Part shown: piece by piece, positions 8,578 to 15,830 of the stretch
Numbering within the stretch: position 1 is the first letter of the stretch
Layout: each line of letters begins with the position of its first letter
Assembly (NCBI GenBank): GCA_947384055.1
Contig: CANDFO010000001.1
Location: 1-64,000, forward strand
Direction: 5' to 3'
DNA from: an uncultured Flavonifractor sp.
GTDB lineage: Bacteria > Bacillota > Clostridia > Oscillospirales > Oscillospiraceae
Length of the DNA: 64,000 nt
Notes under the pieces: generated by a model
Databases searched by the model: none
Told to the model about the DNA's origin: nothing
What the model saw: only the letters and a program-made list of their open reading frames with translations
Made by a program: the position numbers and the translations under genes

Positions 8578-9837
8578 TCAATCCATACCCATGTAAGCGC
8601 CGTTCTGAATCACCATTCCCTTGGGGCTCTTGGTGACGGCGCCGGTGGCATCCCAGGTCATGCCCTCGCCGGTAAGTCCGTCAAAGGTCATGCTGGTAAA
8701 CTGGCCGACCAGCAGGTCGCACAGCTCGCTGGCGCTCATGTCGGGGGTAGCGCCGGCGCTGGTCAGGGCGTTGTAGATGGCGTAGACGCAGTCATAGGCG
8801 TCGGCGGCAAACTGGTTGGGCACCTCGCCGTGCTTCTCCTGATACTTGGCCACGAAGCTCTGGGTGGCGGCGTCCTCGGCGTCGGCGTTGAAGGGAGTCA
8901 GCAGCATGACGCCCTCGGCCAGGGAGGTGTCGAAGCCCTCTACGCCCAGGATGCCGTCCATGCCGTCGATGCCGAACCACTTGGGAGCGTAGCCCATGCT
9001 GTTGGCCTGGGTAAAGATCAGGGCGGCGGCGTCATAGTACATGGGCAGGAACACCAGGTCGGCGTTGTTGGTCTTGGCGTCGTTGAGCTGCACGGAGAAA
9101 TCGGTCTTGGTGTCCTCGGTGAAGGTAGTAACGGAGACCACGTTGAGGCCCAGCTCGTCGGCCTTGGCCTGGAAGCTGTTGTACACGCCGGTGGAGTACA
9201 CGTCGTCATTCTTATAGATGACGGCGATGTTGGTGCCCAGCTTCTGGTCAGAGATGTACTGGGCGGAAGCGGAGCCCTGGTTGGGGTCCACAAAGCACAT
9301 CTGGAACACAGTGTCCTTGCGCGGGATGTCCACAGTGCCGGTAAGGGGGTTGGCCACGCCGCCCAGCACGTCGGTGGAGGAGGCGGAGGGGGTCAGATAG
9401 AACATGTGGTCACGGTTGGCCTCCACAGAGGTGGCCACGCCGGGGGTGGATGTGACAGAGCCCAGGAACACCTGCATCCCCCACTGCTTCAGGGTGTTGT
9501 AGGCGTTGACGGACTTCTCGGCGTCGTGAGCGTCGTCCTCATAGCGCGGGTCGAACTGAATACCGCCCAGAGCATTGATCTCCTCGGCCGCGATCGCCGC
9601 GCCGTTGGCGGCCGCGTTGCCGTAAATGGCCGCGCCGCCGGTGAGGGGGCCTACGCCGCCGATTTTAAACGCGTCGGCAGAGCCGCCGCCGCTGGGTGCG
9701 CCGGTCGCGGGGGTGCCGCCGTTGGGGGCGGGCGTAGCGGCGCTGCCGCTGCCGCCGCCGCTGTTTCCACAGCCGGCCAGCAGGGAGATGCAGAGGGCGC
9801 CTGCCATGGCAAGAGACAGGATACGGGATTTCTTCAT
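8578..9837 (-). CDS. livJ: Branched-chain amino acid ABC importer substrate-binding lipoprotein
   Basis: Extracellular binding protein of the Leu/Ile/Val-binding family, 419 residues. A lipoprotein signal peptide ends LLAGC with the lipidated Cys at residue 23, followed by a Ser/Gly/Pro/Ala-rich linker to about residue 55. The mature fold starts FKIGGVGPLTGGAAIYG, the usual start of this family. The segments VAVIYKNDDVYSTGVYNSF and ADLVFLPMYYDAAALI are core strands of the periplasmic-binding type I fold. First gene of the liv operon, with a near-consensus promoter about 95 bases upstream of the start. Confidence 0.93.
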   Translation of the reverse strand: MKKSRILSLAMAGALCISLLAGCGNSGGGSGSAATPAPNGGTPATGAPSGGGSADAFKIGGVGPLTGGAAIYGNAAANGAAIAAEEINALGGIQFDPRYEDDAHDAEKSVNAYNTLKQWGMQVFLGSVTSTPGVATSVEANRDHMFYLTPSASSTDVLGGVANPLTGTVDIPRKDTVFQMCFVDPNQGSASAQYISDQKLGTNIAVIYKNDDVYSTGVYNSFQAKADELGLNVVSVTTFTEDTKTDFSVQLNDAKTNNADLVFLPMYYDAAALIFTQANSMGYAPKWFGIDGMDGILGVEGFDTSLAEGVMLLTPFNADAEDAATQSFVAKYQEKHGEVPNQFAADAYDCVYAIYNALTSAGATPDMSASELCDLLVGQFTSMTFDGLTGEGMTWDATGAVTKSPKGMVIQNGAYMGMD

Positions 9838-9931
9838 CAGTCATTACCTCCATATGTAGTCCTCCCAGCCTGCGCTCCCCGCCGGGGAGCGCGGAACGGG
9901 CCAGGGCCCGTTCCCTGAGAAGTTGTTGACA

Positions 9932-9960
9932 ATTATATCTTCCTGCCGGCGAATTGTCAA
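9932..9960 (-). promoter_or_regulatory. Sigma-A promoter of the liv operon
   Basis: On the minus strand: TTGACA, a 17-base spacer, TATAAT, both hexamers perfect. Transcription would start near 9925 and leave a leader of about 85-90 bases before livJ. This is the strongest-looking promoter in the window. Confidence 0.93.
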
Positions 9961-9972
9961 CCGTGTAAATGC

Positions 9973-10003
9973 ACAACAGCCCCCGTGTACAGAGGGCTGT
10001 TGT
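9973..10003 (-). terminator. Terminator after the FabG-like gene
   Basis: Perfect 10-bp inverted repeat ACAACAGCCC / GGGCTGTTGT with an 11-base loop, placed between the reductase stop and the liv promoter. The trailing T stretch is short, so some read-through into liv is possible. Confidence 0.7.
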
Positions 10004-10036
10004 CGGAAAACTGTACAATTTGCCACAGGGCCGGCC

Positions 10037-10759
10037 TCAAATTACCAGCCCGCCGTTGGGGGCGAGGACCTGTCCGGTGATGAAGCGGGCGGCGTCAGAT
10101 GCCAGGAACCAGACCGCCTCCGCTACGTCCTCGGGGGCGCCGATGGTCCCCAGGGGCGTCTCCTCCGCCAGAGCTGACAAGGTTTCCTGGGAGAGCGCCC
10201 CGTTCATTTCCGTGCGGATTACCCCGGGAGCAACACAGTTTACCGTAATTCCGGAGGGCCCCAGCTCCTTGGCCAGGGCCTTGGTGAGGCCGATTACCGC
10301 CGCTTTAGAGGCGGAATACCCCACCTCACAGGAGGCCCCCACCTGCCCCCACATGGAGGACACCGTCACGATCCGTCCGGCCTTCCGGTGAATGAGGTGG
10401 GGCAGCGCGGCCCGGATGGTGTGGAATACCCCGTCCACATTTACGGCAAAGACACGCCGCCAATCGGCGTCGGTCAAATCGCCAAATAATTTCTGCTGGG
10501 CGACGCCGGCGTTGCATATCAGACTGTCAAGTTGACAAAATTTATCCAACACATTGTCAACCATTTTCTGGACCTGAACCGGGTCGGCCACATCGCACTG
10601 CACGGCGATGCCCCCCAGCTCTTCCGCCAGCTCCTCCGCCTCCGTCCGGGAGTGGTGGTAATTTACCGCCACCCGGTAGCCCTCCGCCGCGAACCGCCTG
10701 GCGCAGGCCGCGCCGATCCCCCGGCTCCCCCCTGTAATAAGCACGGTTTTTCTGTCCAT
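10037..10759 (-). CDS. Short-chain dehydrogenase/reductase, FabG-like
   Basis: NAD(P)-dependent oxidoreductase, 240 residues, classical SDR length. The cofactor motif TGGSRGIG is at residues 9-16, NAG follows near residue 85, and the catalytic Ser and YSASK (Tyr about 150, Lys four residues on) are intact. It ends FLASDAARFITGQVLAPNGGLVI, which closely follows the FabG ending. The best-known activity of this group is 3-oxoacyl-ACP reduction in fatty acid synthesis, but the gene stands alone with no fab genes next to it, so another ketone or alcohol substrate is possible. It has its own divergent promoter. Confidence 0.85.
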   Translation of the reverse strand: MDRKTVLITGGSRGIGAACARRFAAEGYRVAVNYHHSRTEAEELAEELGGIAVQCDVADPVQVQKMVDNVLDKFCQLDSLICNAGVAQQKLFGDLTDADWRRVFAVNVDGVFHTIRAALPHLIHRKAGRIVTVSSMWGQVGASCEVGYSASKAAVIGLTKALAKELGPSGITVNCVAPGVIRTEMNGALSQETLSALAEETPLGTIGAPEDVAEAVWFLASDAARFITGQVLAPNGGLVI

Positions 10760-10823
10760 TCCCTGTACCTCCCGCTTTTGTACGCAGACGGTGCGGAAGA
10801 AAGCCGCTCCGCCTCTGCACGGT

Positions 10824-10852
10824 AGTATAGCGGCAAATCAGCCCCCGGTCAA
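10824..10852 (-). promoter_or_regulatory. Sigma-A promoter of the FabG-like gene
   Basis: Minus strand TTGACC, 17-base spacer, TATACT. It is the mirror image of the plus-strand promoter 8 bases away: both -10 regions lie in the same 13-base sequence in opposite orientation (10822-10834 and 10879-10891), and the -35 regions form GTCAAC / GTTGAC. Confidence 0.85.
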
Positions 10853-10860
10853 CCGCACAG

Positions 10861-10889
10861 TTGACAAACCCGCCGGAAGCCGCTATACT
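10861..10889 (+). promoter_or_regulatory. Sigma-A promoter of the ABC-F gene
   Basis: Plus strand TTGACA, 17-base spacer, TATACT. Transcription should start near 10896, giving a leader of about 320 bases before the ABC-F start codon, far longer than needed for translation and containing the attenuator described separately. Confidence 0.88.
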
Positions 10890-11032
10890 ACAGTCAGGCC
10901 AGCGGAATAATCCCGGTTTGATTTTGTTCTGCTCTGCGGGCCAATGGCTCGCTGGCTGAAATGGGCGGACCGCTCATTTTTCGGTTTCGTCCATGATACC
11001 GTCAATCTGACGGCAGAAACGGAGTTGGGAAG

Positions 11033-11044
11033 ATGCGCAAGTAA
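11033..11044 (+). CDS. Three-codon leader peptide (MRK) of the ABC-F gene
   Basis: ATG CGC AAG TAA with a GGAG ribosome binding site 8 bases upstream (11021-11024). It overlaps the left arm of the leader stem (11035-11050). Its only likely role is to place a ribosome over that arm when translation is slowed by an antibiotic. Very short upstream ORFs of this kind are known in leaders of ABC-F resistance genes. There is no direct evidence of translation. Confidence 0.6.
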   Translation: MRK

Positions 11045-11160
11045 ACCTTCTGAATTTTGGAAGCGTACAGGAGCGGCCCCGGAGGGCCGCAGTTTCTGTG
11101 CGCCTCCGGCAGGAAGGTTTTTGCGCCGCTTCCCATTTTCATGCCCTTTTCACCAGCAGT

Positions 11161-11196
11161 GGGTGCGGAAAGTAAGCCTTTCTGCGCCCATTTTTT
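11161..11196 (+). terminator. Intrinsic terminator inside the ABC-F leader
   Basis: A 12-bp stem (11161-11172 with 11178-11189, two G-U pairs) with a 5-base loop, followed by A and six T. It ends only 20 bases before the ABC-F start codon, so unless it is disrupted most transcripts should stop before the gene. Confidence 0.85.
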
Positions 11197-11216
11197 GTGA
11201 TCTGAGGTGGTATGAA

Positions 11217-12725
11217 ATGGCACTGATTGAATTTCGCAACCTGACCTTCGCCTATGAGGGCAGTTATGACAACATATTTGAGAATCTCTCCCTCCGCCTG
11301 GACAGCAGCTGGCGGTTGGGGGTGGTGGGGCGCAACGGCCGGGGGAAATCCACCCTGCTGCGGCTGGTCGCCGGGGAGCTTCCCCATGGCGGAGCGGTGT
11401 CCATGTCGTTGCCCTGCGGCTATTTTCCCTTCCCCGTGGCCCACCCGGAGCGGGAGACCCTGGCGGTGCTGGAGGCGCTGAATCCGGAGACACCCCAGTG
11501 GAGGCTCCTGCGGGAGCTGTCCCTGCTGGAGGTGGACCAGGGGGCACTGTACCGCCCCTTCTCCACTCTCTCCGGCGGGGAACGGGTAAAGGCGCTGCTG
11601 GCGGCGCTTTTCCTGCGGGAGCGCTGCTTCCCCCTGATTGACGAACCCACAGACCATCTGGACCTGGAAGGACGGCAGGTGGTAAGCCGTTACCTGAAAA
11701 AACAGCGGGGCTTTCTGCTGGTCTCTCACGACCGAGCTTTTTTGGACGGCTGTGTAGACCATATTCTGGCCCTGGAACGGCAGGATATTCAGGTGCGGCA
11801 GGGGGATTTTTCCGCCTGGCAGCGGGAGCGGGACGCCCGGGACGCCCGGGAATACGCGGAGCACCAGCGCCTGAAACGGGACATTGCGCGCCTGGAGGCT
11901 GCGGCCCGGCGGTCCTCCGCCTGGGCGGAGCAGACCGAGCAGGGCAAGTACGGGTCGCGCAACTCCGGACTGCGGCCCGACCGGGGGTATATCGGACACA
12001 AAGCCGCCAAGCTCATGAAGCGTGCCAAATCCGTGGAAGCCCGGCGGGAGGCTGCCGCAGAAGAGAAATCCACGCTGCTGAAAAATGCGGAGCAGGTGCA
12101 GCCGTTAAAGCTCCATCCCCTGGAACACCCCAAGCGCCTCCTGGCAGAGGCTGACGGGCTGTCTCCCGACTATGGGACGGGTCCGGTGTGCGCGCCGGTC
12201 TCCTTCAGGCTGGAGCGGGGGGAGCGTCTGGCCCTGACCGGGCGCAACGGGGCAGGCAAGTCCAGTCTGCTCAAGCTGGTCTGCGGCGAAGACGTGCCCC
12301 ACACGGGGCGGCTGGAGACAGCCTCCGGTCTGGTAGTGTCCTATGTGCCCCAGGACGCCTCCTTTCTGCGGGGCGGATTGTCCCGATTCGCGGAGGCCTC
12401 CGGCATTGACGAGACGCTCTTCAAAACCATTCTGCGGAAGCTGGACTTCTCCCGTCCGCAGTTTGAAAAGGATATGGGCAGCTACAGCGCCGGGCAGAAG
12501 AAAAAAGTCCTGCTGGCCCGGAGTCTGTGCCAGAGTGCCCATCTGTATGTGTGGGATGAGCCCCTCAACTATGTGGACCTGTTCTCCCGAATGCAGCTGG
12601 AGACTCTTTTGCAGGAGTACCCCTGCGCCATGCTTCTGGTGGAGCACGACGCCCGCTTCCTGGAGGCGGTGGGCGCCCGCACAGCGGCGCTGTCCCCCGC
12701 ATTCCGGTATAGTCGCCGCAGTTGA
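11217..12725 (+). CDS. ABC-F ribosomal protection ATPase, Lsa/Vga-like
   Basis: Soluble protein of 502 residues with two ABC domains and no membrane segment. Walker A motifs are GRNGRGKST (about 38-46) and GRNGAGKSS (about 341-349); signatures LSGGERV and YSAGQKKK; the second Walker B reads VWDEPLNYVD, a form shared with antibiotic-resistance ABC-F proteins (Lsa, Vga, Msr). The basic, coiled linker between the domains (about residues 200-310) would reach into the ribosomal peptidyl transferase region and displace lincosamide, pleuromutilin or streptogramin A drugs. The start ATG follows GAGGTGG by 6 bases; an in-frame upstream extension crosses the terminator and is rejected. Drug spectrum is inferred. 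Confidence 0.88.
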   Translation: MALIEFRNLTFAYEGSYDNIFENLSLRLDSSWRLGVVGRNGRGKSTLLRLVAGELPHGGAVSMSLPCGYFPFPVAHPERETLAVLEALNPETPQWRLLRELSLLEVDQGALYRPFSTLSGGERVKALLAALFLRERCFPLIDEPTDHLDLEGRQVVSRYLKKQRGFLLVSHDRAFLDGCVDHILALERQDIQVRQGDFSAWQRERDARDAREYAEHQRLKRDIARLEAAARRSSAWAEQTEQGKYGSRNSGLRPDRGYIGHKAAKLMKRAKSVEARREAAAEEKSTLLKNAEQVQPLKLHPLEHPKRLLAEADGLSPDYGTGPVCAPVSFRLERGERLALTGRNGAGKSSLLKLVCGEDVPHTGRLETASGLVVSYVPQDASFLRGGLSRFAEASGIDETLFKTILRKLDFSRPQFEKDMGSYSAGQKKKVLLARSLCQSAHLYVWDEPLNYVDLFSRMQLETLLQEYPCAMLLVEHDARFLEAVGARTAALSPAFRYSRRS

Positions 12726-12747
12726 AAAAGCGCAACATGCGCTTTTT
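12725..12747 (+). terminator. Terminator of the ABC-F gene
   Basis: AAAAAGCGC, 5-base loop, GCGCTTTTT. It begins within the stop codon of the gene and ends in five T. Confidence 0.85.
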
Positions 12748-12750
12748 CCT

Positions 12751-13197
12751 CCAGTGGGCCAATGGCCCACTGGAGCGTGCAATGCACGCCAGCGGCGTCT
12801 ATGAAGTCCAAAGCAGGGCCGCATGAGCGGTCCCTGCGACGATTTTCGCCGCAGGATTCAAAAGGAGTGATTTGCTCCTTTTGAACCGCTTTGACTATAA
12901 AACGGCACGCTCGCAAAAAAATCGGGGAGGAGCCCTGCGTGCGGCAGGGTTCCTCCCGCAGTCTGTCAAAAAACTTCCCCCACGGGAAAGCCTCGCAGAG
13001 TTTTGCCGCCCGTGGGCGGCAAAATAAAGTCAAAATCAGTCATTTTCGGGGACATGTGCCTCGAAAATGACACTTCTCGGCCTGCAAGTGTGCCCAAGGG
13101 GTGCGCGCGGCAGGCCGTATCTCCTTTGTCGAAAAAGGCCTCCGGCCTTTTTCGACAGGCTGGGGGAGGAGCCCTGCGTGCGGCAGGGCTCCTCCCC
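12751..13197. repeat. Non-coding block of consecutive hairpins
   Basis: No gene is supported here. At least eight inverted repeats follow one another: 12751-12773 (10-bp arms), 12775-12789 (6), 12857-12885 (11), 12925-12957 (14), 13001-13024 (11), 13039-13071 (10), 13127-13157 (14), 13163-13197 (15). The fourth and eighth are near-identical copies of one hairpin (GGGAGGAGCCCTGC / GCAGGG). The T-rich arms of several could act as terminators for the convergent ABC-F and lysA transcripts, but the number of hairpins is far more than termination needs. Confidence 0.85.
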
Positions 13198-13221
13198 GGC
13201 ATCTTTCGGTTATAACAGCTT

Positions 13222-14523
13222 CTAAAGATCGTTCCGGCACAGGTCGGCCAGGCTTTCCCGGCGGACAGCCAAATCCTGTTCGCTCCCCCCCCGGAGCATG
13301 ACAATGGGCGGGCGGGGCAGTCGGTTATAGTTGGAGGCCATGGAATAGTGGTACGCTCCGGTGGTGCATACGGCTACGATATCCCCCCGGCAGACGCTGG
13401 CGGGAAACTCCACGTGCTCCTGAATAATGTCGCCGCTCTCGCAGCAACGGCCCACCACCGAACAGGTAAACCCAGGGGGCTCCGCCATCTTGTTGGCCAA
13501 AAGGCAGGTATAGCGGGAGCCGTACAGGGCAAAGCGGGGGTGGTCCGCCATACTGCCGTCAACAGACACGTAATTTTTGTATCCGGGGATCCGCTTGACC
13601 GTACCGGCGGTGTAGAGCGTCATGCCCGCGTCCGCCACAATGCTCCGGCCGGGCTCCATGAGAATCTCCGGTATCTCCATTTCCAGCCGGGCGCAGGCAG
13701 CCCGGACTGCCGCGGCTGTCCGGCTTATCTGCTCCTCGATATCCGGCTGCGGGTCGCTCTCCACATACCGTACGCCGCAGCCGCCGCCCAGGTCCAGCAG
13801 CCGGGCCGTATAGCCGTGCTCCCGCTTCATCTCCGCGGCAAACTCCAGCATAATCACAGCGGCCCGCTCAAACACATTCCAGTCAAACACCTGGGACCCC
13901 ACGTGACAGTGAAAGCCCAGCAGCTCCAGATGGGGCTGCCGGAGGGTGTATGCGGTAATCTCCCCGGCCTGACCGGTGTCGATGGCACTGCCGAATTTGG
14001 AATCCACCCTGCCGGTGGAGACGGCCTCATAGGTGTGGGGATCTATGCCGGGCGTCAGCCGGAGAAGGACCTTCTGCCGCCGGTTCCGCCGGGCGGCCTC
14101 CGCTTCTATCGCCGTGAGCTCCTCCAGATTGTCCGCCGCAAAGCAGCCCACGCCGCTGTCCATGGCGTACCGGATGTCCTGGTCGGTCTTGCTGCTGCCG
14201 TGAAAGCAGGCCTGGCTGAGGTCATAGCCCGCCTGAAGCGCGGTATAGATTTCGCCGGAGGACACCACATCAATGCCCATCTTCTCTTCGCTCATAATCT
14301 GGTAGATGCGCCGGAAGGAGTTGGCTTTGCCGGCATAGAGGACGCGGGCTCTGCCGCCGAACTGCCGGCGCAGGGCGGCGGTATAGCGCCGGCAGTTTGC
14401 GCGGATTCTGTCCTCATCCATCAGGTAGAGGGGGGTGCCGTACCGCCGGGCCAGCTCCACGGTGTCCTGCCCGGCAAAAAGCAGGTGGCCGTCTCCGGCC
14501 ACAGAGATGTTGTCACAGATCAT
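13222..14523 (-). CDS. lysA: Diaminopimelate decarboxylase
   Basis: PLP enzyme that decarboxylates meso-diaminopimelate to L-lysine, the last lysine step; 433 residues, the normal length. The PLP lysine lies in LYAGKANSF near residue 66. GGGCGVRY binds the cofactor phosphate, and MEPGRSIVADAG is the second hallmark. TGAYHYSMASNYN near the C-terminus is the substrate-side motif. The residues after PRPPIVML are a short, ordinary tail. It lies 190 bases after dapF in the same direction and would be co-transcribed with it; an AAAGGA site precedes the ATG. Confidence 0.96.
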   Translation of the reverse strand: MICDNISVAGDGHLLFAGQDTVELARRYGTPLYLMDEDRIRANCRRYTAALRRQFGGRARVLYAGKANSFRRIYQIMSEEKMGIDVVSSGEIYTALQAGYDLSQACFHGSSKTDQDIRYAMDSGVGCFAADNLEELTAIEAEAARRNRRQKVLLRLTPGIDPHTYEAVSTGRVDSKFGSAIDTGQAGEITAYTLRQPHLELLGFHCHVGSQVFDWNVFERAAVIMLEFAAEMKREHGYTARLLDLGGGCGVRYVESDPQPDIEEQISRTAAAVRAACARLEMEIPEILMEPGRSIVADAGMTLYTAGTVKRIPGYKNYVSVDGSMADHPRFALYGSRYTCLLANKMAEPPGFTCSVVGRCCESGDIIQEHVEFPASVCRGDIVAVCTTGAYHYSMASNYNRLPRPPIVMLRGGSEQDLAVRRESLADLCRNDL

Positions 14524-14713
14524 CAGGAGATACTTCCTTTCTGTTCCGGGCAGCGTTCATCTGTACGGTCTCCCCTTTTAGGGGAGGGCGGGAGGACAAG
14601 GCTCAACCACACCTTGACCCCCCGCCCATTTATGTCCACACGCGGGAATAGCAATAAACAAAGTAATACACCCGGCGGCTTCGCCGCGGGACGGATGCCC
14701 CGGGGCCGGTGCG

Positions 14714-15553
14714 TCACAGACAGAGCTCCTCGTCCGTGACCTCGCCCTTGGCCACAATGTTGGTGGGACCCGTCAAAAACAGGTTTTCAATGGCGTCCCC
14801 CCGGCGGTCAATGTCAACGACCAGTTCTCCGCCGGCCATTTCCACCTGTACGGCCTTTCCGCTGACGGCCCCCAGCAGGGTGAGCACCACAACGGTGGAG
14901 CCGGTGCCGGTGCCGCAGGCGCAGGTAAAGTCCTCCACGCCGCGCTCATAGGTGCGCTCATAGAGCCGGTCCGGTCCGGTAAGCTCGTAAAAATTGACAT
15001 TGGCCCCCTTGGGAAAGGCGGGATGATGCCGCATTTTGCGGCCCAGTGCCAGGAGCGCCTGGTCGGGATAGTCCCGCAGACCCGCCATGGGCACCACCGC
15101 GTGGGGCAGTCCGGGACTGCCCAGCTCCACATAGGAGCAGGCATAGGCCGTTCCGTCTACCTCTATCGGGCAGTCCAGCCGGACAGTGGTGGGACTGTTG
15201 AGGCGGACCTGATACATACGCCGGTCCTTCCGCGTTCCAATCACCAGGCCCGCGGTGGTCTCCACCCGCTGAAGTTCTCCGGCCAGCCCCCGCTCGTACC
15301 CATAACGGCAGATGCACCGGGCGCCGTTGCCGCACATCTCGCCCATACTGCCGTCGGCGTTGTAAAAGAGCATCCGGTAATCGGCATCCCCCTGGGCCCG
15401 TTCCACCGCCATCAGGCCGTCCGCTCCGATCGAGTATCGCCGCCGGCACAAGGTGCGGGCCAGAGCGGGCAGCCGCTCCGCCGGAATGCCGGCCTCCCGG
15501 TTGTCAACGACGATGAAGTCGTTGCCTGCTCCGTTCATCTTCCAGAACTGCAT
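14714..15553 (-). CDS. dapF: Diaminopimelate epimerase
   Basis: Converts LL- to meso-diaminopimelate, feeding both peptidoglycan and LysA; 279 residues. Cofactor-free two-base mechanism: the two catalytic cysteines are present, one in CGNGARCICRYG near residue 75 and one in FTCACGTGTGS near residue 223. The N-terminus (FWKMNGAGNDFIVVDN) is canonical. GGAGG lies 9 bases before the ATG. The gene is preceded by a sigma-54-type promoter, which is unusual for a housekeeping biosynthetic gene. The 190 bases between it and lysA contain no further gene; they are C/T-rich and include a short repeat CCCC.TTTT.GGGG. Confidence 0.96.
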   Translation of the reverse strand: MQFWKMNGAGNDFIVVDNREAGIPAERLPALARTLCRRRYSIGADGLMAVERAQGDADYRMLFYNADGSMGEMCGNGARCICRYGYERGLAGELQRVETTAGLVIGTRKDRRMYQVRLNSPTTVRLDCPIEVDGTAYACSYVELGSPGLPHAVVPMAGLRDYPDQALLALGRKMRHHPAFPKGANVNFYELTGPDRLYERTYERGVEDFTCACGTGTGSTVVVLTLLGAVSGKAVQVEMAGGELVVDIDRRGDAIENLFLTGPTNIVAKGEVTDEELCL

Positions 15554-15603
15554 GACAAAACGCCTCCACTTGACGCTGTGGATTGGAACTTACCTGAGAG
15601 TAT

Positions 15604-15621
15604 ATGCAAATTTTGTGCCAA
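15604..15621 (-). promoter_or_regulatory. Sigma-54 promoter of dapF-lysA
   Basis: On the minus strand TTGGCAC, 5 bases (AAAAT), TTGCAT: the -24 GG and -12 GC are exactly 10 bases apart and the surrounding bases match the sigma-54 consensus TGGCAC-N5-TTGCA. Transcription would start near 15594, about 40 bases before dapF. The AT-rich 130 bases upstream (to about 15745) could hold enhancer sites for the regulator encoded next to it. No convincing sigma-A promoter was found in this interval. Confidence 0.8.
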
Positions 15622-15745
15622 ATGTTCCTTGCCAACTATTATTGACATTTTTTCATATTTTATTTTATGTGGAAGGCTCAAATATACATAGTACACAAAA
15701 TATTTTCCTGAATTTCCCTGCTGCATCTCCCAATTACACCCAGCC

Positions 15746-15797
15746 GTAAAAAAAGAGTTCTGATTTCGGGACCTGTTTTCCCAAAATCAGAACTCTT
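15746..15797 (-). terminator. Terminator of the sigma-54 regulator gene
   Basis: Fourteen-base arms (AAGAGTTCTGATTT and complement) extended by GGG/CCC, followed on the minus strand by seven T. A strong intrinsic terminator that separates the regulator transcript from dapF. Confidence 0.92.
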
Positions 15798-15830
15798 GTG
15801 TAGAACCGCTGCCGTTGCCGGAGCGGGCGG

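Larger units (their letters stand above)
10896..11216 (+). promoter_or_regulatory. Ribosome-mediated attenuator leader of the ABC-F gene
   Basis: The leader contains three mutually exclusive pairings. Segment 1 (11035-11050) pairs with segment 2 (11113-11126): 14 bp with one two-base bulge, enclosing a GCGGCCC/GGGCCGC hairpin (11073-11090). Segment 2 (11118-11127) can instead pair with segment 3 (11162-11171): 10 bp including three G-U pairs. Segment 3 is the left arm of an intrinsic terminator (11161-11196). A three-codon ORF overlaps segment 1. A ribosome stalled there would block 1:2, allow 2:3, and so prevent the terminator. Known ABC-F and erm genes are induced by antibiotics in this way; here the mechanism is inferred from the sequence. 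Confidence 0.75.

Noticed and set aside
10944..11216. N-terminal extension of the ABC-F protein to an upstream ATG
   Set aside because: The extension crosses the attenuator terminator and has no binding site; the family N-terminus starts at 11217 with a good site.
15554..15830. Lysine riboswitch (L-box) upstream of dapF
   Set aside because: The sigma-54 promoter leaves only about 40 bases of leader, and no L-box core was seen on either strand.
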